Below, piece by piece: positions 10,201 to 23,400 of a stretch of DNA of 64,000 nucleotides. The DNA is taken from assembly GCF_003201875.1 (NCBI RefSeq), contig NZ_QJKD01000023.1:1-64000 (forward strand), in the 5' to 3' direction. Origin of the DNA: Hungatella effluvii. Its GTDB lineage: Bacteria > Bacillota > Clostridia > Lachnospirales > Lachnospiraceae. Under the pieces are notes generated by a model. It was not told the DNA's origin and made no database searches. It saw nothing but the letters and a program-made list of their open reading frames with translations. How positions within the stretch are numbered: the stretch's first letter is position 1; each line of letters starts with the position of its first letter. The translations under genes and the position numbers were made by a program.

Positions 10201-11352
10201 GAAACTACTGGAAAGCGTGGGTTTGATAAACGCACTTTGAATGCCATGGTCTATCCGGATATTGAGGATAGTGAGAGTCACAGGCCATACGACCGCGGCG
10301 TAACCTGGAGTTCTTCAGATCCGGCGGCGCTGATGGTGGATGCAAATGGAAACCTCACAGTAAATGACGGAGCACCATGGATTCTGGAAGCACTGTCGAG
10401 GCCTCCGTATCAGGCGGAGAAAACAGTGGATATCACCGGAATGACTCGTGATGGTATGCAGGCAGACAGGTGCAGGGTAACACTTAAGTTCCAGGCAAAC
10501 TGCATTGAGGTGGAACCGGAAAAAGAAGTATTTCCGATAACCCTTACTTTGACCGGGCGACGTTCGGCGCCGATATTAACCTATAGCGGGCAGGAGTCTA
10601 AACCGTTGAAGGCAACTATTTATTCCAATAATACGGATTTAACTCGCATCGTTTGGTCCTCTGAGGATCCGGCATTGGTGACTGTATTACAGGATGGAAC
10701 TGTGGCTCCGGTATTATTGGATGAAAATAATGAATTGAAGGCGCCTTGGATCAGGGAACTGTTAAAATCTGGTGCCTCCAGTGGTACAAAACGTGTCCGG
10801 GTAAATGCGGCAGCGGTCAATGGAAAAATGAAGGATTCTGTATTGATTGAATTAAACTTCAAGGTGATCGATCATACCTACTCGTCAGGAGGTTCCGGAG
10901 GCAGCAGTGCTGGGAGTACGGGAACAACTACCGGTGTAACTCCTTCCGGTAAGACTACTGGACAGACCACAGCAAATGGTGCAGTAACCGGAACCTGGAC
11001 GCAGGCAGCAAACGGTAAATGGATATTTGCGTCAGACAGGACCTATGCAAATGAATGGGCCTACATCAGCAATCCCTATGCAACCGGGAATCAGCCAGGG
11101 GCGTCCTGGTTCTGCTTTGATGAGGAAGGATTTATGATCACAGGCTGGTTTACAGATCAGTATGGCAGCAGTTATTACCTGAATCCGGTAACGGACGGGA
11201 CACAGGGGCAAATGCTTACTGGCTGGCAGCGGATTGATGGGACCTGGTATTATTTTAATCCATCTTCGTCTGGGATAGTGGGTAAGCTTTTAACTAATAC
11301 CATAATTGACGGAATCTACAGTGTTAATGAGATGGGACAGTGGATTTCATGA
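7258..11352 (+). CDS. large secreted protein: GLUG-like repeats, four Ig-like modules, C-terminal wall-binding repeats
   Basis: 1364 residues from the ATG at 7258, chosen over 7222 because AGGGAGGA lies eight bases before it. The signal peptide ends near residue 41. A Ser/Asn-rich stretch with SSNAL, ESNAS and LSNAL follows. Residues 115-400 look like a GLUG-type beta-solenoid (FHGDFDGKGYTI, HIGLFG, repeated GGIAG/GGVAG). About 620-1205 hold four tandem Ig-like (Big_2-type) modules, three of them showing the W-x-S-x-D-P-A signature. A Gly/Ser/Thr linker leads to choline-binding-like repeats (1240-1364) with MITGW, MLTGW and WYYFNP. It should project from the wall on a stalk. It lies 99 bases after its neighbour and 65 bases before the giant gene, in one apparent operon. 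Confidence 0.85.
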   Translation: MRKSNHNIGQGDCKRWKKLLAYSLCGIIAFSAFHTHPILAKDLEGSRYASTSSNALEPTWAELENGEKQTATESNASRGDEKTKASLSNALRAVNSLGNIWDSWSGKTSFEFLNGTQGNGSEKKPFLIKNREQLMGLSELTAMGMAVPDAEGADYVGDYAGSYFALGGNIDMQGVDWIPIGFYRDSSEMPGEVEYAFHGDFDGKGYTIRNLKLNKYGNYDHIGLFGAIRDSKVHDVKIIPDKEVKGNDRIGTVVGYAVDSEIRNVTVKNAALNTSGIAGGIAGEISGTVIENTICDNVIIDAQAGNEVIYIGGVAGIASDSVIADCDVATGTGNTARIQGTGYTGGIVGFQNSTDIYNVHVNGTIGGYHSTAIGGITGNYVSGKLKVARFEGSIGNSQLGSMAREGTFIGTRQGAATNFNYIDDVAYLFADSESKISANVCGSEIADDNDYTYAAHIGYWHSSDLHYTLVQGGTSKNMTDQYFYEELEDGILTVMDETEDSRYTIDHFAPNSVGRPVRGYLIIVNQIDTAANGRNFYDVALLEAKGASQYSKVLDKNNRGAVAAGSIVYVNTSPNDTETEKFQMSGTPYYINADGISKNTAYSADSHCYTFKMPEEDIVIDGTYKKVAVAVHVDPDIYNFTVTQTRTGNRKNPVKTTEIRNKAGKLIARYINGNLEPGTEVQPVTIQAVIDTNNDVSDNRVRWSIDDADLIGLAKNEDENSDGYTAKSASITLNSNAKFFREIISELELKQQEENYRYKIPNTIFGAGHQNGGVAILTAETRPSASFEGKPCTANCRINVTFQILDHTLVATEEAVLDKQTLEYTVTRLLTGKRLEPEESILVTPPQSLTAEFKPDYFSRDEVSWMTSDPAVIRVDEEETSYKEASISAYKDAKWIRDIIATDDGKRENDRYALLSGNGERSVRVTVEGKDKLGNRAAADCMITVRFVTEDRTRVNPEAIKLSQPAMEYHLTYDKAGNIHSETTGKRGFDKRTLNAMVYPDIEDSESHRPYDRGVTWSSSDPAALMVDANGNLTVNDGAPWILEALSRPPYQAEKTVDITGMTRDGMQADRCRVTLKFQANCIEVEPEKEVFPITLTLTGRRSAPILTYSGQESKPLKATIYSNNTDLTRIVWSSEDPALVTVLQDGTVAPVLLDENNELKAPWIRELLKSGASSGTKRVRVNAAAVNGKMKDSVLIELNFKVIDHTYSSGGSGGSSAGSTGTTTGVTPSGKTTGQTTANGAVTGTWTQAANGKWIFASDRTYANEWAYISNPYATGNQPGASWFCFDEEGFMITGWFTDQYGSSYYLNPVTDGTQGQMLTGWQRIDGTWYYFNPSSSGIVGKLLTNTIIDGIYSVNEMGQWIS

Positions 11353-11417
11353 ATCAACAGCAGAATCTGCGATGTGGTACTCTGACGAATAATAACTGAA
11401 TCCCAAAAGGAGGCGCT

Positions 11418-14400
11418 ATGAGAAAAGGAATGTGGAAGGAAACGGAAAAAAGACTGTCATCAATTTTGCTGGCAGGTATGATTTTGACAACGACAGTAGC
11501 GACGCCGGTTTTTGCGGTTCATACTTATTACTGGCCGGATGCCATTTCTGCAGATGCAATGGAAATAAAAAATTGGACCTGGAAGGCAGAAGGAGAGGCG
11601 GCAGCATTGGCTCCGTCGGTCGGGCTCATTCCCACCGGATTATCACAGCAGGAAACCGCACTGATGGGAGGCTATACAAGTAAGTTTTGGTTTCAGGACG
11701 AAAAGGCCAAAACAATAACAATTCCCGGTACATCAGCAGAACTCGATTTTTCAAAATTTCATCACCGTTACTTTGCCTGCGCAGACAGCCATAACACCGG
11801 TTTTTTTGCACCCGTAGGCGCACAAATCGCCTTCCAAAAGATGTATTATCCCACCAATAACCTGGGTGACTATCCGGATTTCTTGAAAAATGCCCCTATG
11901 GATATGAAGACAAAAAAGTTTGCTCTCCTTCTTGTTGCATTAATAAGCGCTGCTTATGAGACTCCATCTACAGAGGACTTGAGGGATTCTGATCGGATGT
12001 CTATGTATTATTATCTCCTGTGGGCTTCTATCTGGAGTAACGATAAGTATGTGGATCAGGGCATGTTTACAGGAGAGTCGCCGGAGGGTGACTGGGATTT
12101 TATCCAGTATTTTGTAAGGACAATGCTGAATTCCAGGCTAAATCCAGATCCGTATGGAAGTACGGCAATTTACGATGCGTTTCGAGATGAAGGTCCTGCG
12201 CAGAAGTATTTTTTTAACTGCTGGAAAGCAGCAAAGTTTCTGTCGGCGTTTGATTATTCTGTCGATATGGGAAGCGTACTGCCGGTTTCAGAGCCTGCAT
12301 TGGGCGAGGATGGCATGTATCATATGACGTTCCACTATGGTGATCTCAGTGATTATGAGAAAGAGGTGTACCGACGAATGACGGCGGAAAATCTGGCGTC
12401 GGGCTGGGCGTATTCCAATGATGGAAGTACCATTGATTTTAAGTCAGCAGATGGTGTGTCAGATGGAAACGCAATTGCAACTCTGAAACTTCAGGAAAAT
12501 TCGGAAGAAGATCGTTTTTATAATTGTGGTTTCGGTGTAGGCGGCCTGGCAGGGTTCCGTGGTTGTGCGAAAAAAAGTAAAAACGGTGATTTTGGCTGGG
12601 GTAATACGCAGGTGTATTTTTCCGCAGTATCTGAACCATTAGAGCTTCTTGTGGGTGGACGGGGGCATTTAAAGCCCCCTGGAGAATGGAAAATAGATGT
12701 TCACCGTTATGAGCATACGGAGACCTGGGATGCTCATTATAATATTCAACTTCAAAAATATGATTCTGAGACAGGACAACCGCTTGCCGGTTCTAAGTGG
12801 GATATTCTTGAGGCATTCGATGATACCCAGCTTGACGATACATCACTGGAAACCTCTGATAACTGGGCAAACAGGGGCGGAAGTCAGTTTTTGAAATGGG
12901 ACGGTTGGGATTACGGAGAAGGAAATCCGGGCGGAGACGCTGCTAACGATCCGTGTTCCTGGGATATCAATGTAACAAATGAGGACGGCATTCTGATGCT
13001 GGGGGATAATGAGGAAAATGCTTCTGAACAGAGAGCACATACCGATACCAGGACTTATACCTATACGAAGGGGTATTGCGGCGGTCATCCGGAACCGGAA
13101 ATAGAAGAAAGTGGTGATCCGGACATTGACACTGAACATGAAGCTGCTGCCAAGGAAGCTTGGCAGGAAGAAGTGGACTACTGCGAGACTCTTGCAGAAC
13201 AAGGCGGCTTTTTTCATTCCCTTGATGCAGGAGAAGCGAAAGAACAGCTGGAAGCTGACCGGGATAAGTTCTATAATCAGTTTATTTCCCTGAAATACGA
13301 ATACTCAGCAGTAGAATTGACTCCGCGGCCGGGATATACAAATCATGGAAGCCATACAGACGATATACCAATTGAGATCAAAACGGTTACGTCCTCAGAG
13401 TATAAGGATAGTGTGTATAATAACAAGGAAATTAGTTTACATAAAATTAATTACGAACCGCAAGGGACAGAGTCACCAGATGATTTAGCACCAGAGAACA
13501 ATAGCAATTTTACAGAAAAGGGAATATTGGACAATATAGCTACACCCTCTAACGACACATCATGTGACGCTGCATCATGTGACGCCACCCCATCCAATGC
13601 CACAGCCTCCAATGCAACCGCCTCCAATGCAAAGAAAAAGACTGGCCTTTTGACTAAACTGAAGGCACTATTCGAAGTGCCAAAAACTCTGATTGAGCGA
13701 AGCATAAATAATAAATCTTTACTCATTGACGAAGATGAAGTCATGGAACGCGTAAATTTTGAACCCTCCGAGGTGGAGCCGCATGTACCGGGCGATAAAG
13801 GGATTACAGACCATACATTTATTGTCTATGATCACCGGACTGAAGGTGAGATACATATCAACAAACGTGATCTTTATTTGCAGGCTGGGGAAAACAAAGA
13901 TTATTATGCATACGGTGATTCGATGGGAGATGGTACTCTGGAGGGGGCGGTATACGGCCTGTTTGCCCTTAAAGATATTAATCACCCTGATGGCTGCACC
14001 GGTACCGTATACCAAAAAGATGATTTAGTTGCAGTGGCGTCAACAGACCGAAATGGTGATGCCTCCTTTATGGCTTTCACAGAAGCACCGGGGATGATAT
14101 GGAATTATAAATCTGGAAAGATTGAAAAAAGGCCGGAAGCATTCCAGGGGCCTCAGAACCTCTATCGGAACAGAGCAGATGCGGATAAGGTCAAAGATAT
14201 TGAGAATTATGTTGGTTGTGATTCAAAGGGCAATTCCATACATCTGATAGATTCCGTGGCAGGTGATGGATCGGGATACTGGAAATTCTCTTCCAATCAG
14301 TCCGGTATGGAAGGCTTGAAAGGAAGCTATGCGGCATACCCGGTATCGGATAATGATAAGAATAATGGAAACTGCTGGATTGGGCGGCCTTTAATTGTGG

Positions 14401-17400
14401 AAGAGAATGGAACCACATACTATGTAAAGGAACTGGCCAGATCAGAAGGATATGAACTCTCCGTCAATGGAAAAACAAATATTATTACAAATGGCAGAGA
14501 TAATTATGAAGGGGAGTATCACGAGGCTGATGTTGCTATTGGAAAAATTACTCTCGATATGATGGGAAATGGAAACTATTTTGATGTGACGGCATATCAG
14601 GCAGATCACGATATTACGCTGCATGGGATTAAATTTCCGGAAGGAGCGGTGTTCGAACTATCCACCAGTGAGAAAGTGCCGGAGAAAATTACGGTGCCTG
14701 TTTACAGTACTGTATTAAAACCGGTTATGGCGGCGGCAGGTACCTTTGTCTACCGGTCGGGCCAAAAAGTGGCTGCCGCCCAGGGAGACGTTGTAACCTT
14801 TCCTGAAGGGCAGAGTTACCTCGTTAATGCCGTGTTAGATCGAGAAGATAAGACAATTGGTGTTAAACCGATGAATTATCATACTATGGGAACACCTGCG
14901 GTGACAGAACTCTTTTCAGGAGGATTTCCGGAAGACTTTCAGGCGCTCTATAATATGGAACTCGACAACCTTGGATATAAAGAACCGGAGGCAGATGCTC
15001 CATGGGTGCGCGTAAAATTAAGCGGAACTACGGATACAGAATGGATTCTCTCTATCACAGAAGCTATGAAAACGCATGGCCTGCAGTATTTTAACAGTCT
15101 GCGGATCTCTGATATGGAACAGACAGGTGGAGAACTCTATGCTATTATGCGTTATGAATGGAAGCTTTACGATGACAGCCGGGATGATGCTGTTTATAAT
15201 CCGGAGAAAGACTGCCTTTATGTAAAAAAAGACAGTGGCAATGGATATTTTGTCTATGTTCCCTATGATGATCCGGCCTCCAATCCGGCAGTACTGTCCT
15301 ATCGTATGAAGAATGGCTTTTTGGAGCGGGCGACATTAAAAGAGCAAAATATTGATGGACTGAATGTGTCTTACCCGTCAAAACTCCCTGAATCATTTGT
15401 CATGGTGACAGCCCGGACACCATCATACTGGATATACGCGCCAGGTGAGCAGCAGATCGATGACGCGGGAAATTATAAATACTCCGAAGAGACTATCGTG
15501 GATTATGTGGAGCAGGAGGGATTTAAGACGGTCGAAAAGAAGACCAGGCTTACTTCCACATATGATACAGCAAAAGAAATCTATGTGGTTACTCTTCCGT
15601 CCGATGCTTTTAAAGAGACGGATACTGTCAGGCTAAAAGTATCTGATGACGGGAGTGGGAGGTATTCGATAAAGCAGGCGTACATCGACCAGAGCTTCTT
15701 TGCCTGCCAGCCCTTGCAGCGGGAGGCGGATTCCTATATTCAAAATGTAACACTTACACCGCCGGCCTTCGATCAACCGTGGCAGGATGGAAATACACGA
15801 ACAGTACCTGCCGATGTGATGGAACGTCCTATTATGCAGAAGATAAAGGTCGTGAAAGATATTCTTGTTGAAGAAGGAGCCAAGTATGAGGACAATACAT
15901 TTGCTGATTCCGGCCATGAGGATTATTTTACACAGAACGGGGGTGGGACGAAGGACAACGTATCGTTCAGGCCTAATTTTCGTTTCAAGATCTATTTAAA
16001 ATCCAATCTGGAGCAATTGTATCGAACGGAAGATGGAGAGATTGAATGGCTTGATCGAAATGGAAGTACTGTTGATGTTGCTGCGTATCGGGCGGCATAT
16101 CCGGAAAGAGTACAAAAAATCTATACGAAGGTACTGCATCGTACGGATTTACATTCCAGAAGATCCAATAGAGACGCAATCGCCAATCAGGAGCTTTATG
16201 GTTTTACGGCTGGTTTGATCAATGAAAATCAGGAGACGGGATATACTGCAATACTGGAAACAATTCAGTCTTATGAAACGGATGCCAATGGAAATGAGAA
16301 GGGGATCAAAAGATTTAATTATGATAAGTTTTTTGATGCGGTAAGGGTTGCGAATCAGGATAAGTGGGACAAAGAAAAACAGGAGCATACTTCTTTTAAG
16401 CCCTTCGCATTCATCAGACGCCTTCTGTTTGGAACTGCCGGTTCAGAGTGTATTTATCCGGCAGAGCATAATAATACGGAAATCCCCAATAAAGCCAATA
16501 CTTCTGGAATTGCAAAAGAAAACAGTGACAGATCTGATTCAGTTAGGCAGTTTGCTATTCAATGGTATCTGGACAGAGAAGTGGAAAAACTGGTGAGAAA
16601 AAACTTCACAGGTGAAACGGTAGTTGCAGCCGGCCATGAAGGCTATCAGGATGAGGTGTATGATACTGCTCTGAAAGCGGCTGTAATCAAGGCCGAAAAT
16701 TATTTAAAACCATTCTTTCATTATGACCTGGATGAGATTTATGCTATTGAGTGGGACAGTGAATCAGATGGAGGCAGGGATAAAGACAAAACAACCCTGA
16801 GTGCGGATAGGGAGGAGGCCGCTTTCGGATACTGTTATGGCATATCGGAATACCTTCCATACGGAACCTATATAACGGTGGAACAGCAGCCCATGGATAA
16901 GGAACTGGGAGATTTTCTCAATAAACATTATGCAATTGATGTGCCAAAGGAAATTGAGTTACCGGCTGTCTATGAAGACGAAAAAACAGGAGATGACATA
17001 ACTCCGGAAAGACTGAGCCGTTACTATAATTATAACGCGAATCTGTCTGCGGAAGACCTGACAGCGAAATATTTTATCCGTTTTAATGAGGAGTGGCCGG
17101 GAGGCATTGGTGAAAATGTAAAGGATTATATAATTAAGGCCCACGGATATCTGGGGGATTATGAGATTTATAAGTATGGACTCGATCTCAATAAAATAGC
17201 AGGAACTGCATTGGGAGATCCTTACAAAACACCGCACTTTGAGATTACTCAGAGTGAATATGATCCACTGAAAGACTACTATCATACAATTGTCTTTCCG
17301 GAAGAAGACGGAGGAAATCCGAACAGCCACTACCTGGCTGATGATGTTAATCATGGGGTAACTGCGCCTAATGGAACGGAATACGAACGTGACGGCATAG

Positions 17401-20400
17401 AACGGATCTACCGTTATGGTTCTGTTTCAGAAGATAGATTGCCTGCATCTGCTATGGAAGGTATGCAGACGGCCTATGATGGTAAATATGCCTCTATGTT
17501 AGTGCCATGGACCATAACAGAACCTGTAAGTGAAGAGTATGATACCATACAGAACCAGGACGGTTCAGCCTCCGGTTTGGGATATGGATACCGGAAATTT
17601 CGAAATACCTTTTACAGAAGCCGCCTGCGTATAGAAAAACTGGATTCGGAGACAGGGGAAAATATTCTCCATGACGGGGCAGTTTTTACAGTGTATGCGG
17701 CAGAACGTGAAGATGGAGAGAAAACAGATGGCCGGGTAAAGTTTTATGAGACGGATACACTGATAAAGGGATCCAGAGAATTCTTAGAGGCGATGGGTGC
17801 GAAAGAGATTACAAAGGCGGCCAGAGCGCTTCCAGGTATCGGCGGCCTGTGGACTGGAATTGTGGAGGCGGGAACCCCTGTATGCAGGGAGTCGGAGCAG
17901 ATTATCATGACGAATGCAAAAGGGCGCAGAACAGGGGGATTTGAAGCGTATACGACGACGCGGGATGGGCTTCAGGCAAAGGAAGAGAACCCGTTAGAAA
18001 AATCCTGGCAGGATCAGAATACAGGCTATCTGATCACTCCGCAGCCGTTGGGAGCGGGGACCTACGTTTTGTGTGAAATGAGGCCGCCGTCCGGCTATGT
18101 CAGAACGAAGCCGGTCGCCATAGAAATTTATTCCGATAAGATTTCCTACTATCTTAATGGAAAACAGGACGGCCGGGTTGCCGCGGCAGTCTATGAGGAT
18201 GGTACTGTACAGAAGCCGGAGGGGGCAAAAGATACTGCGCGGGTTTATGTGGGAAATACACCGATACGGCTTGAGATATCCAAGTTAAAGGACCGGGACA
18301 GGACCGTTACTTACCGTACCCGAACACGAGTTGAGGGAAGTGAAACGGAGCTGAAGGCCAAATATGGTCAGGAGAATCTGGAGTTTGCTTATAAAGAGGG
18401 AAGCTATTTGAACTATGCCTGGTATAAGGGAACCGCAGAATACTTAGAGAGCCGTAAACTGGCAGGCGATGCGGTAGAACCAGTCTGTATAGATGGCATA
18501 TTTGCTGGTTACGGCCTGATAACACGCCCATTGGACACTGCAGATGATACAAACCGTTACGTTTCGGGAGCGAAGATGGCTTTGTATGATGCGGTCGAGG
18601 TCAAATCAAATGGAGACAGCGGTGATTACGGCTACGACGGCGTAGAGGTGTTGCGGGACCGCAATAACAATGTGCAGAGTATAAAGCTTTTGGAAGGATA
18701 TGCAGGAAACACCGTGGAGTTTGTCAATTTAGATGATATTGAAGGAAGCCTTAGTGGAAGTACCGGTCACGGTACCTGGACTTACCGAACGGTTGAGCGG
18801 AAGGATACGGATATTCTTTACTATTCATTGGGCGGCCTAAGGGTTACAGAACTGGGAAGAGACGGAAATGTGTATGGCTATGACTGTGATGGAAACCGTA
18901 TTCAGGTGCGTAATCAGAAATCCGTTTATGCGGTAAAAAATGGCCATCCTGTCTTTGAACTCACCGGTGGAGATTTGGAACATGCAGTCTATTCGTCCCT
19001 GGATAAATGTTTTAAGCTGCAGGAAGGGACTGAACTTTACCATGTGGATTCAGATGGAAACAGAGATGCAAAGATCGATCCTGCAACAGGAATGGCCTAT
19101 ACTACGGAGGTGGGGACGGACCATAGGGGAAAGAAGTATGAACGGATTCTGGTCTGGCCAGTCAACGTATCCAAGACGGTAAATGGCGCTGTTATCGCAC
19201 AGGAAAAAATAAAGACATACCGGATTGCGTCGATTCACGCAGATACAGAGGCGGAGTATACGATTGGAACTTACGATGGTACTATGCTTAAAAAGTCTGT
19301 AAATCCGGTAGTTGGAAGCCATGGCCTTCCGGATTATTATCAGAGATCAGACCAGGTATATAAAAAAGGAGAGCCTGTGTATGATATTGACCACGATTAT
19401 GTGAGGTATCGGTACTATGATCTTTTGCCTGCGTTTAACCGGAATGCTTACCGGATTAATAACCAATGGGATTTACGAAATGTAGGCGAAAAGGAAGATC
19501 CGGCAGATGATAAGAAATTGTTTCATCGTCAGGGGGAAGCGTGGATCATGGAAAACACGTGGATGTCAGGAGATGAATATCCCAACGATCCGTTTCATGT
19601 CGATCTTACGACAGGGCGGGCAGACATGCTGAAACGCGTGATTCCGGGAACTTATATTATGGAGGAAGTGGAGCCCCCGGCTGGGTATGTAAAGGGATTT
19701 CCTGTTGGTATCACAGTGAAAGAAACAAAACAGGTGCAGAATGCGGAGCTGGAAGATGAAAAAATAAAGATCGAGATCGTGAAAACGGATGCTGCGGATC
19801 AGTACCGCATAGATGTAATCAGCGATTATCAGGGGATATTGAAGACAACGGAACCAAAGGGTGCTTACAGTTACGGTCAGATTTCAGGGGCCCATCTGGC
19901 TCTTTATAAGGCCCGGAGGAAGTATACGACAGATACTGTCACTTATCCCTCAGGCTACTACCTGGAGAAAACAGAAAATACACCTGCAAAGTGGACTGTA
20001 GAAAACTCGAAAGATAATTCACCAGTCATAGTGACAGCGGATTGGATTACAGATGGAAAGCCGAAATATTTTGAAGGGATTCCGGCAGGTGACTATATTT
20101 TAGAAGAAATAGAAGCTGCCAGCGGTTATATCCGTCATTCCATAGAGTTGGAGGTCAAGAAAACAGGAGAAGTTCAGACATTCCATATGAAAGACGACCA
20201 TACCAAGCTTGAAGTTTTTAAATACTGCATGGACGGGCATGGAAATATGATACCGCTGCCAATGGAATATTCAGCAGGTCTGGCACTCTACAGAGCCGAG
20301 ACGGATGAAGATGGAAATATTCAGATGAACGGAGGAGAGCCGCAATATGTAAAAGACCAGCTAATAGATGAATGGATGACGGACGATCTCAAAGCTTATA

Positions 20401-23400
20401 CAGAAAACTATGAGATAAGTCCTAAATGGCTGGACCGCATGAAGGCCTTTTTCGGAATTGCAGTGAATCAATCCAGTTTTATACTGGATTTTGAAAATAC
20501 ATACCGGAAGTTGGGAGATGATTTTGTATGGCTGACATGGCATACTAAATCAGGAGAGAAATCCGCAGAGAGGATTTCTTCCATAAAGATGGGCGTCACA
20601 GACAGCTCGGTACAGTTGTGGAGAACGGATGACGGTAAGATGATCAGAATCACCATATATCGAAACGTCCATAACGGCTCTCTGGATGAAGACGGACAGC
20701 TTCCCCTGAATTTTGAATATCAGTTTAACTACCGGGAGCTGGCGGCAGGGCTGAAGAGCTACGATACGCTGGAAGGGGTTCACAGAATCGATTATCTGCC
20801 GTTTACGGATATAAAAGATGGGCGAAAAGTGGGGAATTACGTTCTGGTTGAGGCTGAGGTCCCAGAAGGCTTTGAGCGTACAAAGCCCAAGGCTGTTGTA
20901 CTGGAGGAGAAGGGAAGTGTACAGCGCTTCAGTCTGGAGAATGTGGAAAAGTATGTATCCATATTGAAAGTGATTTCTGACGGAACCAGTGAATATGCTG
21001 CGGAAGGGGTAAAAATGGCCCTCTACCGGCCGGGAGCAGATGGAAAATTTATTCATGATGAGAGAAATCTGGTAGAGCGTTGGATTTCGGGTGCCGATGG
21101 AAGATTTACAGAAGAAGAGTGGTTTTTGGGAAATATTCCGGAAGGCTTTCGAGTCGGAGATATAAGACCGCATCGGATCAGTAAGATACCAGATGGTTCT
21201 TACTATATTGTTGAGGAGGAGGTCCCGCCATATATGGCAAAACGGGAACCGGTAAAAATTGAGATTGGCGGTGACACAGACACAATAATCCGTGTGGTGA
21301 ATCAACCGGCTCAGGGACGCCTGGAACTGCTTAAGAAAGCGGCTGATACGGGAGAAATGCTGGAAAATGCCAGATTTCTGATCACGAACAGAGACACAAA
21401 GGAGGAATGGTATATTACGACCGGTCATAATGGACGTGCAGAGCTTAAAAATCTGGCAGTAGGCGAAGTTCGGGCAGATGGAACGATAAATCCCTATACT
21501 TATACAATCGAGGAGGTCTCGCCGCCTGATTATTATCAGATCTCGGGGGGAAAGAAGTTTTTTACCTTTGATGGAACGGCAGACAGTCAGGTTGTTACGT
21601 ATACCCATGCGGTAGAAAACTATCCCACACAAATACACTTCAAAAAGACCAATTTTGATACCGGCATGGCGCTGGAAGGTGCCAAAATAGCTGTCTATCA
21701 TGCAGTAGCTATAGAAGGAGAATACGTAAAAAATGGAGAAGCCATAGAAATTAATAGATCCGGGCCGGAGGGATTTACGATTAAAAAGAAGTTATCAGCC
21801 GGTCATGTCTATATTATGGAAGAGCTGGAGGCGCCGGCCGACCTCCATTTGTCGCCGCCGGTTATCTTTACCGTGAATCAGTCTGGAACCGGCATCAGTA
21901 ACATAAGAAATAATTTCAGTGTACTGGAATGTTCCTCTGCCAGCGGAACCATTGAGTCACTCACTGTTTTTGGCAGGGCCGCGGACAAGACCTTTACGGT
22001 TTTGAAGGATCTGGATACCGGGAAGTTGCTGCCTGATATCATCAGCAGCACTGATATTTTACTTACGGCTGACGATGGAATAGAGGAAGGCCATTTGTAC
22101 GAAATAATCGAATATACCCGCTATTCAGATGGTAATACAGAGATGAGTAAAAAAGAGACGAGGAGAATCTGGTTTGATGAGAATGGGACATTTCTTTTGT
22201 CATCCAGGACATATCTTGGAACCAGACTTCAATTGGAAGACCAGGATCGGGACGAGCTTGATACATGGACGGTGGAGAATGGAAGTTTTGAGCATGTAAT
22301 AGAGAATCCTGTTACAAAGGAACATGCCGTCGCAGAGGTCACGGGAACTGTGGGTAACGGCCAGATGCCGGTTACAAATGGTGATGTAATAAAGTACATC
22401 ATCACATACGAAAACTCTGGTCTTGAAAAAGCGGATCTGATTGTCAGTGCTAAGCTGGAAAATGGCCTGGAGTTAATGAGATCATCCGGGAACCCTGTAA
22501 TAAATGAAGGTATACTGACATGGCAGATTCATGATGCAGAACCGCATACTGTTGGGCACTTGGAGTTGGCTGCACTGGTAAGCGGTCAGATGGGAGCGTC
22601 AGTAAGAGCGGTATTTACGATCAGTTCTCCGACGAATCTCATGGAAACCATATTGGAAAATCCTATCGCGCCGAAAGGAAGTCTAACAATCAGAAATCAC
22701 ATCTCCGGAACGGGAAGGAATCCACAGGATACCTTTACCTATCAGATGCGTTTCTTTGATTCGGCAGGTAAGCTGCTGTCCGGCTATCAGAATTATACCG
22801 GAACAAAAGAAGGCAGGATAAAGGGGAGGGGACAAATTACCCTGAAGGGGGACGATTATGTTATTTTTTCCGGTCTTCCCTATGGGACTGAATATGCAGT
22901 TATTCAGGAAGTGAACAGAGATTATGAAACAGTAACCAGAGAGTTCGCCGGAGCGATATCAAAGGAGGCACAAGGGGCAGTCTTTGAAAATAACAGAAAC
23001 GATGAGACGGTCAGGGAAGTGCTGACTGCAGGAGGCAATTACCGTTTGACTGAAACAACGGGATACACGGACGGTATGGAGCAGACTACAGGGGTATACC
23101 GGTTCACATTAAACGAATTCGGAAGAATTGATAATGTGGATATGGAAGACCGGCCGGTAAAATTATACTTTTCCAAAATAGATATTGCTGCTGGCGACGA
23201 AATTTCCGGAGGTATCTATGCTGTAGTGGATGCAGAAACAAAAAACGAGATTTACAGATTTACGAAAGTGGAGTCTGTACCGGTTCTTATTCCGGCAGAT
23301 GTACTAATACCAGGAAAAGAGTACATTCTTCGCGAGGATACGCCGCCTGCCGGTTATTCACGGGAGGAAGATATACGATTTACGGTCAATGAGGCGGGGG

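Noticed and set aside
13555..13640. CRISPR-like repeats
   Set aside because: The repeats are short, contiguous, in frame and coding; there are no spacers.
20550..21701. 383-codon open frame opposite the giant gene
   Set aside because: No ribosome site or known domain, and the plus strand is a clear SpaA-type coding region. It is a shadow frame.
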